This document shows, piece after piece, positions 8,311 through 16,302 of a DNA stretch of 64,000 bases. Position 1 is the first letter of the stretch. Each line of letters opens with the position of its first letter. The notes beneath the pieces are model-generated. The model worked only from the letters and a program-made list of their open reading frames with translations. It was not told the DNA's origin and ran no database searches. This stretch comes from CAZWKX01 sp964633975 (lineage in GTDB: Bacteria; Actinomycetota; Acidimicrobiia; Spongiisociales; UBA11373). Both the position numbers and the translations under genes were made by a program. The DNA lies in assembly GCA_964633975.1 (NCBI GenBank), contig CAZWKX010000001.1:1-64000 (forward strand), in the 5' to 3' direction.

Positions 8311-9293
8311 TGAACTGGGGGATCCTCAGCGACGCCATCCGCACGGCCGTCGGTGTGCCCGCCGCGGCCTATGCACTCTCCTCGATCGGCCTCAACCTCC
8401 AATTCGGCTACACCGGGCTCCTCAACTTCGGCCACGTGGCCTCGATGCTCGTTGGCGCATACGGGCTGGCCATTACGGTCGACCTCGGCGGCTCCATGTG
8501 GCTCGGCATCGTGATGGGCATTGCAGCCGCGGTCTTCCTCGGCCTGCTCATCGGGATCCCAACGTTGCGCCTGCGCGCCGACTACCTGGCCATCGTGACC
8601 ATTGCCGTCGGCGAGATTCTGCGCCTCGTCGTCCGCTCCTCATGGGCGGCGCCCCTGACCAACGGCAAATACGGGATCCAGCGATTCGCCAACGCCTTCT
8701 TTGCCCTCAATCCGATACCGGCAGGCCACTACGGAGGTTGGGACCTCGCCTTCGACCAGCGCGCCCTATGGGTGATGCTCGTCGGGTGGTCCCTGGTGGG
8801 TCTCACCACGGCGTTCGTGTGGAAGCTGACACGCAGCCCTTGGGGCCGGGTGATTCGGGCCATACGGGAGGACGAGGACGCTGCTCGGAGCCTGGGCAAG
8901 AACGTCTTTGCCTACAAGCTGCAAAGCCTCATGATCGGCGGCGCCATCGGAGCCTTGGCCGGCATACTCCTCGCCATCGACCAGCAGAACGTAACGCCCG
9001 ACACGTACATCCCGCTTCTCACCTTCTACGCATTCACAATCGTGATCCTTGGTGGCCCGGGAACGCTGTTCGGCCCCATCATCGGATCGGTGATCTTCTG
9101 GTTCTTGTTCGAGCTGATGGACGGCATCATGACCGGCGCCGTGCTCAAAGGCTGGTTCGGCGGCCTGCTGGACACGACCGACATCGGTCCGATCCGTTTC
9201 GCCCTGTTCGGCATCGGCCTGATGTGGCTCATGGCCTTCCGTCCCCAGGGGATCTTCGGGAAGCGTGAGGAGATGCTCATCGATGGCCGCTGA
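8310..9293 (+). CDS. livM: LivM-type branched-chain amino-acid ABC permease
   Basis: A 327-residue inner-membrane permease, partner of LivH. Typical segments: LNLQFGYTGLLNFGHVA, IPTLRLRADYLAIVTIA, GEILRLV, SPWGRVIRAIREDEDAARSL, and ending FRPQGIFGKREEM. Several hydrophobic helices are visible. The ATG shares its A with the LivH stop. Substrate cannot be read from the permease; the family moves branched-chain amino acids, urea or other amides. Confidence 0.93.
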   Translation: MNWGILSDAIRTAVGVPAAAYALSSIGLNLQFGYTGLLNFGHVASMLVGAYGLAITVDLGGSMWLGIVMGIAAAVFLGLLIGIPTLRLRADYLAIVTIAVGEILRLVVRSSWAAPLTNGKYGIQRFANAFFALNPIPAGHYGGWDLAFDQRALWVMLVGWSLVGLTTAFVWKLTRSPWGRVIRAIREDEDAARSLGKNVFAYKLQSLMIGGAIGALAGILLAIDQQNVTPDTYIPLLTFYAFTIVILGGPGTLFGPIIGSVIFWFLFELMDGIMTGAVLKGWFGGLLDTTDIGPIRFALFGIGLMWLMAFRPQGIFGKREEMLIDGR

Positions 9294-10116
9294 GATCAGT
9301 CCCCTGACCGGCGTTGCCCCCAAGCCGGGCATCTCCAAGCCGGACCCCATAGTGGTGGCCGATGACCTGCGCCGCTTCTTCGGTGGGTTGCGCGCCGTGG
9401 ACGTCGACCACTTCGAGATCCAGCGCGGCACGATCACCTCTCTCATCGGGCCCAACGGAGCCGGCAAGACGACCTTGTTCAACCTCCTCTCGGGTTTCGA
9501 TCGGCCCCAACAGGGACACTGGCACCTCAACGGCGGCCCCCTGGTGGGCATACCCGCCTTCAAGGTGGCCCGCAAGGGCATGGTGCGAACTTTCCAGCTC
9601 ACCAAGTCGCTTGCCCGGCTCACCGTGCTCGAGAACATGCTCGTTGCGGCCAAGGACCAAACCGGCGAATCGTTCTGGGGCTCCCTCTTCGGCCGCTGGC
9701 GTCACATCGAAGAGGTCAACACGGCGAAAGCAATGCAGTCACTGGGGAGCTTCGACCTCGCTCACATGGCCAACGAGTACGCCGGCAGTCTCTCAGGTGG
9801 ACAGCGCAAGCTGCTCGAGATGGCAAGGGCACTCATGGTCGAGCCTGAGATCGTCATGCTCGACGAACCCACCGCCGGGATCAACCCGGCGCTGACGGAG
9901 TCATTGCTCAGGCACATCATGCGCCTGCGCGACGAGGGCATGACGGTCGTCTTCATCGAGCACGACATGGACGTCGTGCAGGAGATCAGCGACTGGGTGG
10001 TGTGTATGAGCCAGGGCCAGATCATCGCCGAGGGCCCACCGGGGTACGTGGCCCGCAACAAGGCGGTCATCGACGCCTACCTTGGAGAGCACCACGGGGT
10101 GATCGAAGATGAGTGA
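9283..10116 (+). CDS. livG: LivG-type ABC ATPase
   Basis: A 277-residue nucleotide-binding subunit. Walker A GPNGAGKTT, signature LSGGQRKLLEMARAL, Walker B IVMLDEPTAGINP, and switch His in FIEHDMDVV. LivG-specific segments are FQLTKSLARLTVLENML and NEYAGSLSGGQ. The ATG at 9283 is chosen over an upstream in-frame GTG at 9265 because GAGGAG lies 10 nt before it; it overlaps livM by 11 nt. The stop overlaps livF by 8 nt. Confidence 0.94.
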   Translation: MAAEISPLTGVAPKPGISKPDPIVVADDLRRFFGGLRAVDVDHFEIQRGTITSLIGPNGAGKTTLFNLLSGFDRPQQGHWHLNGGPLVGIPAFKVARKGMVRTFQLTKSLARLTVLENMLVAAKDQTGESFWGSLFGRWRHIEEVNTAKAMQSLGSFDLAHMANEYAGSLSGGQRKLLEMARALMVEPEIVMLDEPTAGINPALTESLLRHIMRLRDEGMTVVFIEHDMDVVQEISDWVVCMSQGQIIAEGPPGYVARNKAVIDAYLGEHHGVIEDE

Positions 10117-10849
10117 GCAGAAGCAAGCGCCGCTGCTGGTAGCCGAGGACGTCGTAGCCGGCTATCTGCCCGGCGTCGACATCCTGCGCGGCGTATCGCT
10201 GACGCTGGGCCAGGGCGAGCTGGTCGGCATCATTGGACCCAACGGCGCCGGCAAGTCCACCTTGATCAAAGCGCTCTTCGGGCTGCTGCCCATCCGGCAG
10301 GGACACGTCGCGCTGCGGGGTGAGGACATCACCGACGTTGCCGGTCACGAGCTCGTCGCCATGGGAGTCGGATACGTGCCCCAGCTCAACAACGTCTTCC
10401 CGTCGCTGACCGTGGAGGAGAACCTGCGAATGGGGCTGTTCCTGCGGCCCTATACATGGAAGGATCGTTTCGCCGCGGTGGGCAAGCTGTTCCCGCTACT
10501 CGATGAACGCCGCAGCCAGAGGGCCGGGCTCCTGTCCGGCGGGGAGCGCCAGATGCTGGCCATGGGCCGCGCCCTCATGATGGACCCGTCGGTGCTGCTC
10601 CTCGACGAGCCCTCGGCCGGGCTCTCCCCGGGCAACCAGGACATGGTGTTCGAGACGGTGCGGCAGATCGCCGACACCGGCGTCTCGGTTGTCATGGTGG
10701 AGCAGAACGCCCGCCGCTGCCTGCTGACCTGCGACCGGGGCTACGTGATGGACCAGGGCCGCAATGCCTACACCGGCAGCGGCCAGGACCTGATACACGA
10801 TCCGAAGGTGGCCGACCTCTACCTCGGGACGCTGGGCCGCGCCCAGTAG
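10109..10849 (+). CDS. livF: LivF-type ABC ATPase
   Basis: A 246-residue nucleotide-binding subunit. Walker A GPNGAGKST, signature LSGGERQMLAMGRALM, Walker B VLLLDEPSAGLSP, and VEQNARRCL with Gln in place of the switch His, which is normal for LivF (VEQN). GYVPQLNNVFPSLTVEENLRMG is the Q-loop region. Last gene of livHMGF; a strong hairpin follows 50 nt downstream. Confidence 0.94.
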   Translation: MSEQKQAPLLVAEDVVAGYLPGVDILRGVSLTLGQGELVGIIGPNGAGKSTLIKALFGLLPIRQGHVALRGEDITDVAGHELVAMGVGYVPQLNNVFPSLTVEENLRMGLFLRPYTWKDRFAAVGKLFPLLDERRSQRAGLLSGGERQMLAMGRALMMDPSVLLLDEPSAGLSPGNQDMVFETVRQIADTGVSVVMVEQNARRCLLTCDRGYVMDQGRNAYTGSGQDLIHDPKVADLYLGTLGRAQ

Positions 10850-10901
10850 CCGACGCTCCCGAGCTCTCCCGGTTCCCCCGCCCCGGACCGCGGCAAACGC
10901 G

Positions 10902-10930
10902 GGAGGGACCCGGCAGAACCGGGTCCCTCC
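10902..10930. terminator. Hairpin between convergent livF and the binding-protein gene
   Basis: Perfect 12-bp stem (arms 10902-10913 and 10919-10930, GGAGGGACCCGG paired with its complement) with a 5-nt loop. It sits midway in the 103-bp gap between two convergent genes and is followed by a weak T-rich stretch, so it probably ends transcription in both directions. Confidence 0.8.
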
Positions 10931-10952
10931 GATCGTTCTGGTCGAGAGCCGA

Positions 10953-12278
10953 CTATGGGATGTCGACCACGTCGAACGTGACTGGTTCTCCTGCAGCGTC
11001 GTACTCGAAGAGCTCGTAGGTGCCTGCTCCCGGCTCACCGGCATCGACGAAGTCCAGCGGGCCGCTGGCGCCGTCGTAGTCGATGTCCGCGCCCGCTTGC
11101 AGCAAGGCGTGGCAGGCGGCGTACGTGGAGCACTTCTCGCCACCGCGGGTCACGTCGTTCATGGCCGCGGCGATCTCCTGCGAAGCCGTGGAGCCCGCCG
11201 CCTCGGCGGCCAACACGATCGTCATCAGGCAGTCGTACGAATGCGCCGAGAAGATCGTGGGCGTGCCCGGGGAGAACGCCTCCAGGCGCTGCGGGAACGT
11301 CGGCTCGCCGCTCGGCGGCGCCGAGGACGGATACGTTCCACGCACACCCTCGAGCACCGACATGTCCGTCGGATCGATGAGATCGGCAGCGACGTTGTCC
11401 TTGAAGCCGTCGGCCACGTACAGAGGCACGACGTCCGGGCCAACACCCGCCTCGATCAGCGCCTGCACGAAGGCAGCGCCCTCGGCAAACGAGACCAGCG
11501 AGATGGCATCCACGCCCGCCGCGGCGATCTGAGCTGCCTCGGCATCAAAGCTGGTGCCGTCCTTGTCGAACTCGATGAAGGCGGCAACCGTCACGCCATT
11601 GGCCTGGAGCTCATCGCGAATCGACTCGGCGAGACCAAGGCCGTACTCGTCGCTCCGGTAGGCGATCGCCACGCTGGTGGCGCCGTCCTCCGTGATCAGG
11701 TCACCGTGGACCTGGCCCTGGAGGTTGTCCGGCGGAGCGGTACGGAAGTAGTAGCCGTTGTCATCGTACGTCGTGAACACGGCTCCGGTATTGGACGGCG
11801 AGCACATGGGAATCTCGGCGCCGGTGATCCGGTCGATCACCGAGAGCGAGACACCCGTGGCCGCCGGGCCAATGATGGCGCTGACGTTGTCGTTGATCAG
11901 CTGCTCCACCGACGCCGAAGCAACCTGCGGATCGGTGCCGCTGTCGGTCGGAATCAGCGTGATGGCGCTGTTCCCTGCGGCATCGATCTCGCTGACGCCC
12001 ATATCGATCGGCTTGACGAGCGCATCGATGATGAACGCCAGGCCCCCGGTCGAAGGCAACACGTAGCCAATCACAAGGTCGCCCTCGTACAGGGGCGCCC
12101 AGGCCGCCTCGCCGGTCGTGGTCGTAGCTTCAGTCGTGCCCGTAGCTTCAGTCGTGGCCGTAGCTTCGGTCGTGGCCGTAGCTTCAGTGGTCGTTGTCTC
12201 GTCGTCACCGCAAGCGACGGCCAACAGCGACACAACGAGCATGAGTATGAGCAGAGGAGTAATACGTTTCTTGATCAT
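10953..12278 (-). CDS. Substrate-binding lipoprotein of the Liv-type ABC transporter
   Basis: A 441-residue periplasmic-binding-fold lipoprotein (LivK/amide-binding family). Residues 1-22 are a lipoprotein signal with lipobox LAVAC (Cys22). Residues 27-60 are a Thr/Glu/Ala linker made of near-identical six-residue units (TTEATA) that tethers the domain to the membrane. The mature domain has VIGYVLPSTGG, INDNVSAIIGPAATGVSLSV, PMCSPSNTGAVFT, YRSDEYGLGLAESI and HSYDCLMTIVLAA. It faces the livHMGF operon end to end, so transporter and binding protein are separately transcribed. GGAAGGGGACG provides the ribosome site. The ligand is unknown; amino acids are the default guess. Confidence 0.92.
   Translation of the reverse strand: MIKKRITPLLILMLVVSLLAVACGDDETTTTEATATTEATATTEATGTTEATTTTGEAAWAPLYEGDLVIGYVLPSTGGLAFIIDALVKPIDMGVSEIDAAGNSAITLIPTDSGTDPQVASASVEQLINDNVSAIIGPAATGVSLSVIDRITGAEIPMCSPSNTGAVFTTYDDNGYYFRTAPPDNLQGQVHGDLITEDGATSVAIAYRSDEYGLGLAESIRDELQANGVTVAAFIEFDKDGTSFDAEAAQIAAAGVDAISLVSFAEGAAFVQALIEAGVGPDVVPLYVADGFKDNVAADLIDPTDMSVLEGVRGTYPSSAPPSGEPTFPQRLEAFSPGTPTIFSAHSYDCLMTIVLAAEAAGSTASQEIAAAMNDVTRGGEKCSTYAACHALLQAGADIDYDGASGPLDFVDAGEPGAGTYELFEYDAAGEPVTFDVVDIP
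12115..12186 (-). repeat. Four 18-bp tandem units encoding the Thr/Glu/Ala linker
   Basis: Units at 12115-12132, 12133-12150, 12151-12168 and 12169-12186 differ by one or two bases. Each encodes TTEATA or a close variant in the binding-lipoprotein linker. In-frame expansion or contraction would only change linker length. Confidence 0.85.
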
Positions 12279-12298
12279 CGTCCCCTTCCCTCCAATAT

Positions 12299-12333
12299 GA
12301 CCGCGGACCGGGGCACAGCCCCGGCCCGCGGTC
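12299..12333 (-). promoter_or_regulatory. GC-rich inverted repeat in the leader of the binding-lipoprotein gene
   Basis: Two 16-bp arms (12299-12314 and 12318-12333) pair with a single mismatch around ACA. The hairpin would end 20 nt before the ATG at 12278, just upstream of the GGAAGGGGA ribosome site. It could be a 5' mRNA stabiliser, an attenuator or an operator in the divergent region shared with the VWA gene. Confidence 0.6.
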
Positions 12334-12429
12334 GAGCGATGTTAGCTTCTGGAGCCGAAATCTCCAAGATGTTCACCTGCGGCCGCCAGTGAGGCAATCA
12401 CGTCGTTCAGCGTGGGACAATGAGCGGCT

Positions 12430-14532
12430 ATGCGACGCCGAGAGGACACCTTCCTCACCGAGATCCTCCCCCCGGAGGAACGGGTCATCGAGGCCGTGGT
12501 CGCCCGCTATCAGCGTGTGGCCCCGGCGGTGACGCGTTTCGCCAGGTCAATCGCCGACGACGACACGCTGAGCATCCGTCTGGGATCACATGCGGCGGCG
12601 CAGCCCGGCGAGATCGTGATGGACCCCGGGGTCTTCCAGGCCGCATATGCCCGGCAGGCTCCGGTCACGGCAGCCGAGGTGGCCCTCGCCTCGGCTCTGC
12701 ACGAAGTGGTGCACATGGTGGCCACCGACTTCGAGGAACGGCGCCCCGTGCCGGAGGAGTGGTTCCCCGACACTCTGGAGCAGCCACCCGAGGAGCCGGT
12801 CTCGCTGCTCGAGGCCCTGGCCAGCGCCGGCGGCCCCGCCGCCGAGGCCATGTTCCTCACCATCGAAGACGCCCGCCAGGAGCTCCAGCACCTCGACGCC
12901 TACCCCGGCGCCCGTTCCGTGCTCGCCGACCTCTACCTGGCGGCCCTGCCCGCCGCCATGGGCAAGGCCCGACCCATGGGCCAGTTCGCCCTGGCCTGCT
13001 TCCTGGCCGTGGGCGGCTACCAGTCCCTCGACGACCTGCAGCGCGGCGCCGATCCTCCCGTGGCGGCTGCACTCGACGACACCGCCGAGCTGGTCGACGA
13101 CGCCACTGCTGCCCCCGGACCCTGGGAATCGGCAGGTGTCGCCCTGAAGCTCCTTGCCGTCGCCCGCCTTCATGGTCTCCTCACCGAGGCCTCGCCCGAG
13201 GAGTCGAAGCGGGAGCAGCAGGAGCGCCACGAAGCCGAACGCGAGGAGATCAGCTCCGGAGTCGACGCGGTGCGAATGATCAGCCCAGTTCTCAAGGACG
13301 TGGAGTCATACGACAGGACGAAGGCGACGGCGCAAGCCGTCGAGTCCGAACGAGGCCACCGCGACCGCAGCGAGACCGCAGGAGACCCCGCCACCGACCA
13401 GATCCTCAGGGTCAGCGAAGCCCCGGACGTCTACCTGCCCACCGGGCAGGGCGGCAAGCTAATCGTCACCTCACTTCCCTCACGGTTCGCACAATTCGCC
13501 TCGAGGGGCCACGAAGCCCTAGAGACGGCGACTCAGCGCTGGGCCGTAGGTCAGCGATACATCTCGGGCGAGCTGTACCCGCTTTTCGTGGCGAACCAGC
13601 GGCGAGGGCTTCGCTCCGGCTTCGACGCCGGCGACCTCTCTCCTTATGCCGCCCTCTTCCTCGGCGCCGGCCTCTACCAGCGCATGTTCGAGCGGCGCGA
13701 CCTCCCCACCAGGCGGGCCTACTCGGTGAGCCTGCTGGTTGACGGTTCTGCCAGCATGCTGCAGCCTCGGCCGCTGCCCAGCGGCTACAAGGCGCCCTGG
13801 GCCATGGCCGCGGCCACGCTGGGGGCTTGGACTCTGGCCCGCCTCTGCGACGAGCTGCAAGTGGAGTTCGAGGTGGCTTTGTTCAACCGGGCCTTCGCCG
13901 CTCGAGTCGACGACAGCGAACGCAGCTTCGTCGATCGCCTTCATACGACAAAAGGGGCGCTGCGACGAAGCCAGGGTGGCGCCGCCGACAGGCTCTCCAG
14001 GACGGTGAACCACTACATGGTGAAGGCCTTCGACGAGCGCTGGGAGATCGCAGAGCCCCGCCTCGCCGGGCTCTTCTGGACCGCCGCCAATCCCGCCGAC
14101 GCCGCTACCGAAGCGCGGCGCGACCCGGAGGGGACGCCACCCGTCTCCATGTTCGAGAAGGCGGCCAACGTAGACGAGGTCAACGTGAGCCACGCCGCCC
14201 AGCGGCTCGTCTCGCGCAACGCGCAGGTGCGCATGATGGTCGTGCTCGCCGACGGCATGACCCGCGGCTCGGTGGAGACTCTGGCGGCGTCAGTCGATGC
14301 TGCAGAAGCCGGCGGCACGACGGTGCTCGGCATCGGCATCGGCGACGACACCGTCTGCGACGCATACTCGAGGGCCCGTATCGTGAAGCGGCCCGACGCC
14401 CTCACACAAGCGATGATCGACGGTGTGCGCTCCGCCCTGCGCCGCCACGTCGCCCTTGCCGGCGGCGACACCTGGTGGGCGCACCAGAGCCGCCTCTACG
14501 ATGACCCAAGCATGAGGATCCCAATTGGCTGA
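12430..14532 (+). CDS. CobT-like VWA protein with an N-terminal HExxH motif
   Basis: A 700-residue protein. The N-terminal part (1-250) is helical and contains SALHEVVHMVATDF, an HExxH (His91-Glu92, His95) as in zinc peptidase-like domains, followed by IEDARQEL, which resembles the EQARVE segment of CobT. Residues 255-350 are acidic and charged. The C-terminal von Willebrand A domain (about 430-690) has the metal-site motif DGSAS (Asp438, Ser440, Ser442) and VLADGMTRGS. CobT is a cobaltochelatase subunit; here there is no cobalamin gene nearby, so a general MoxR/VWA metal-insertion or remodelling role is more likely. Its stop overlaps the CobS-like gene. Specific function unknown. Confidence 0.75.
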   Translation: MRRREDTFLTEILPPEERVIEAVVARYQRVAPAVTRFARSIADDDTLSIRLGSHAAAQPGEIVMDPGVFQAAYARQAPVTAAEVALASALHEVVHMVATDFEERRPVPEEWFPDTLEQPPEEPVSLLEALASAGGPAAEAMFLTIEDARQELQHLDAYPGARSVLADLYLAALPAAMGKARPMGQFALACFLAVGGYQSLDDLQRGADPPVAAALDDTAELVDDATAAPGPWESAGVALKLLAVARLHGLLTEASPEESKREQQERHEAEREEISSGVDAVRMISPVLKDVESYDRTKATAQAVESERGHRDRSETAGDPATDQILRVSEAPDVYLPTGQGGKLIVTSLPSRFAQFASRGHEALETATQRWAVGQRYISGELYPLFVANQRRGLRSGFDAGDLSPYAALFLGAGLYQRMFERRDLPTRRAYSVSLLVDGSASMLQPRPLPSGYKAPWAMAAATLGAWTLARLCDELQVEFEVALFNRAFAARVDDSERSFVDRLHTTKGALRRSQGGAADRLSRTVNHYMVKAFDERWEIAEPRLAGLFWTAANPADAATEARRDPEGTPPVSMFEKAANVDEVNVSHAAQRLVSRNAQVRMMVVLADGMTRGSVETLAASVDAAEAGGTTVLGIGIGDDTVCDAYSRARIVKRPDALTQAMIDGVRSALRRHVALAGGDTWWAHQSRLYDDPSMRIPIG

Positions 14533-15514
14533 GACCATCACCTTCACCGATCCCGGCGGCGACGGCGCCCCCATCGGGCTGGAGACCTTCCCCGTCCCGG
14601 AGAACCTCCCCGACTACGAGCAGCGGGTGGGCAAGATCCCCGAGCCGGACCCGTACTACGTGGATCTCGGCATGCTCTACCGCCTCGCTCTCATCGAAGA
14701 GGTCCGGCGCCGAGAAGTCATTCACGCTCCCCTCCACGTAGCGCTCCGGGGCCACATGGGAACCGGCAAGGATCACGATCTCGAGCAGTTCGCCGCCCAG
14801 CTGCGCCTGCCCTACTACCGGATTCCGCTCACCGGAGAGGTGCGCGACATCACCCTCATCGGCTCCGTGAAGCTCCACGGCGATGGGAGGGGCGGAACCG
14901 AGAGCCGCTGGGAGGACGGTGACATCAGCAGGGCGCTGCGTGGACCGGCTCTCATCAACATGTCCGAGCTCAACGCCGCCGGAGCCGAGACCCTCTTCGC
15001 CCTGCACGGCCTGCTCGACCGCTACCAGGCCCTCGACCTGCCCACGGGCGAGACCGTCCGACTGCGGCCCGACACCCGCCTCTTCGGCACCTTGAACCCG
15101 ACCGACCTGCGCGACTACGCAGGTACCCAGACGCTGAACAAGGCGTTCGCCGACCGCTGGATCATCTGGGAGAAACGATTCCCGAGCACCGACCAGATCG
15201 AGGTCATGCTCGAGCGACGCTACCCGTCGATGAGGGCGTCCTACGTCACCGCGATCGCCCGTCTCGCCTTCGAGGTGAACGAGTCGTTCACCGCCGCCGA
15301 TGCCCGCACTCGGGTGAGCACGCCCATGAGCCTGCGCACCGTTCTCGACCGAATCCCCACAGGTCTGTGGATGTACACGCAGGCCGGAGACCCTCTGCGC
15401 CGGTCGTGGGAGGAGTTCGTGCTCAACCACATCGACCCCTTCGATCACGACCACTACGAGACGGTGTGGAACGCGGTGGCGCGCCGCGGACCCGAGGAGA
15501 AGCCGTTCGAGTAG
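14525..15514 (+). CDS. CobS-like AAA+ protein with degenerate Walker motifs
   Basis: A 329-residue MoxR/CobS-class AAA+ protein. Start is TTG at 14525, overlapping the VWA gene by 8 nt. The P-loop region reads RGHMGTGKDHDLEQFA: Gly/Lys kept, but Asp83 replaces the Thr/Ser that binds magnesium (CobS has GTGKST). The Walker B region reads PALINMSELNAAG: Ser147 replaces the Asp while Glu148 remains. The sensor-1 Asn is kept (LFGTLNPTDL). The downstream part (DRWIIWEKRFPSTDQIEVML) matches CobS spacing. The pair with a VWA partner is typical of MoxR systems. ATP binding or hydrolysis may be altered or lost; this is inference. Confidence 0.72.
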   Translation: MAETITFTDPGGDGAPIGLETFPVPENLPDYEQRVGKIPEPDPYYVDLGMLYRLALIEEVRRREVIHAPLHVALRGHMGTGKDHDLEQFAAQLRLPYYRIPLTGEVRDITLIGSVKLHGDGRGGTESRWEDGDISRALRGPALINMSELNAAGAETLFALHGLLDRYQALDLPTGETVRLRPDTRLFGTLNPTDLRDYAGTQTLNKAFADRWIIWEKRFPSTDQIEVMLERRYPSMRASYVTAIARLAFEVNESFTAADARTRVSTPMSLRTVLDRIPTGLWMYTQAGDPLRRSWEEFVLNHIDPFDHDHYETVWNAVARRGPEEKPFE

Positions 15515-15550
15515 CGGCGCGTCCCGGCTACGGGTACCGGCCCGGCCCCG

Positions 15551-16225
15551 TCACACCCGAGGCCGATGCCCGCCCATCGCCAATGCCTTCTCAACCGCTT
15601 CTACCAGCGTGTTCACCACCGGAAAGCCTTCGGCCTCCAGAGCAGAGCGCTCGAGCGAGCCGCCGTCGTAGAGCACGCAGCCCACATTGCAGGCCCGGGC
15701 AGCGGCGGCGTCGTCGGTGACGTCACCGACCAAGACGACATAGCCACCGGAGCGTGGGACGAGCTTGCCGAGCCGTCGAAGATGACGGGCCAGCGGCTCC
15801 GCCTTCGTCGTCGCCGGCCCGGAGCGGCGCCCGGCGACGGCCACCATGTACTCGCCGAGGCCCAGCCACCCCACGGTGTCCACGAGCCGGTCTTCCCACC
15901 ACATCGAAAGCACCGACTGGGTGGCCCCGCGCGCGGCGGCCAGCCTGACCGCGTCGAGGGCGTCCCCCGCCAGGCCGGCCCGGCTCATCGAATCGTGGTA
16001 GGAGCGGTGGAAATCTCGGTCGACGGCGGCCATCTCCTCGGCGTGAACGGGCCGGCCCAGCACGGCCTCGTAGAAGAGATCCATGGGCCGTCGGTAGAGC
16101 GCCCGGTACACCGAGGCATCGATGGGCCCGGCGCCGAGCCGGCGCAGCGACGCGTTCACCGACTCGACGATGATCTCGAAGTCGTCGAACAGTGTCCCGT
16201 TCCAATCCCAGACGATGTGAGTCAC
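15551..16225 (-). CDS. HAD-superfamily phosphatase (phosphoglycolate phosphatase-like)
   Basis: A 224-residue haloacid dehalogenase-type hydrolase. Motif I is DWNGTL (nucleophile Asp7, acid/base position occupied by Asn9 rather than the usual Asp), motif II Ser in VLSMWW, motif III Lys in TTKAEP, motif IV GDVTDDAAAA. A helical cap lies between residues 15 and 90. GTG start at 16225; no clear ribosome site. The D-x-N variant of motif I occurs in some phosphatase subfamilies. Substrate unknown. It is downstream of argH on the same strand, 77 nt away. Confidence 0.8.
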   Translation of the reverse strand: MTHIVWDWNGTLFDDFEIIVESVNASLRRLGAGPIDASVYRALYRRPMDLFYEAVLGRPVHAEEMAAVDRDFHRSYHDSMSRAGLAGDALDAVRLAAARGATQSVLSMWWEDRLVDTVGWLGLGEYMVAVAGRRSGPATTKAEPLARHLRRLGKLVPRSGGYVVLVGDVTDDAAAARACNVGCVLYDGGSLERSALEAEGFPVVNTLVEAVEKALAMGGHRPRV

Positions 16226-16302
16226 GGCAATCCACTCCGAGCGCCGGCCGTGTCGTGGATGTTTGCGGGTACTCGCCTGCCGGCCATGACGATGCCCAGC
16301 CT

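Noticed and set aside
12115..12186. CRISPR-like array of 18-bp units
   Set aside because: Units are directly adjacent without spacers and encode the in-frame TTEATA linker of a lipoprotein.
12430..15514. Cobaltochelatase CobT/CobS assignment
   Set aside because: Similarity is to the fold pair only; Walker motifs differ and no corrin-ring genes are in the window, so a cobalamin role is not claimed.
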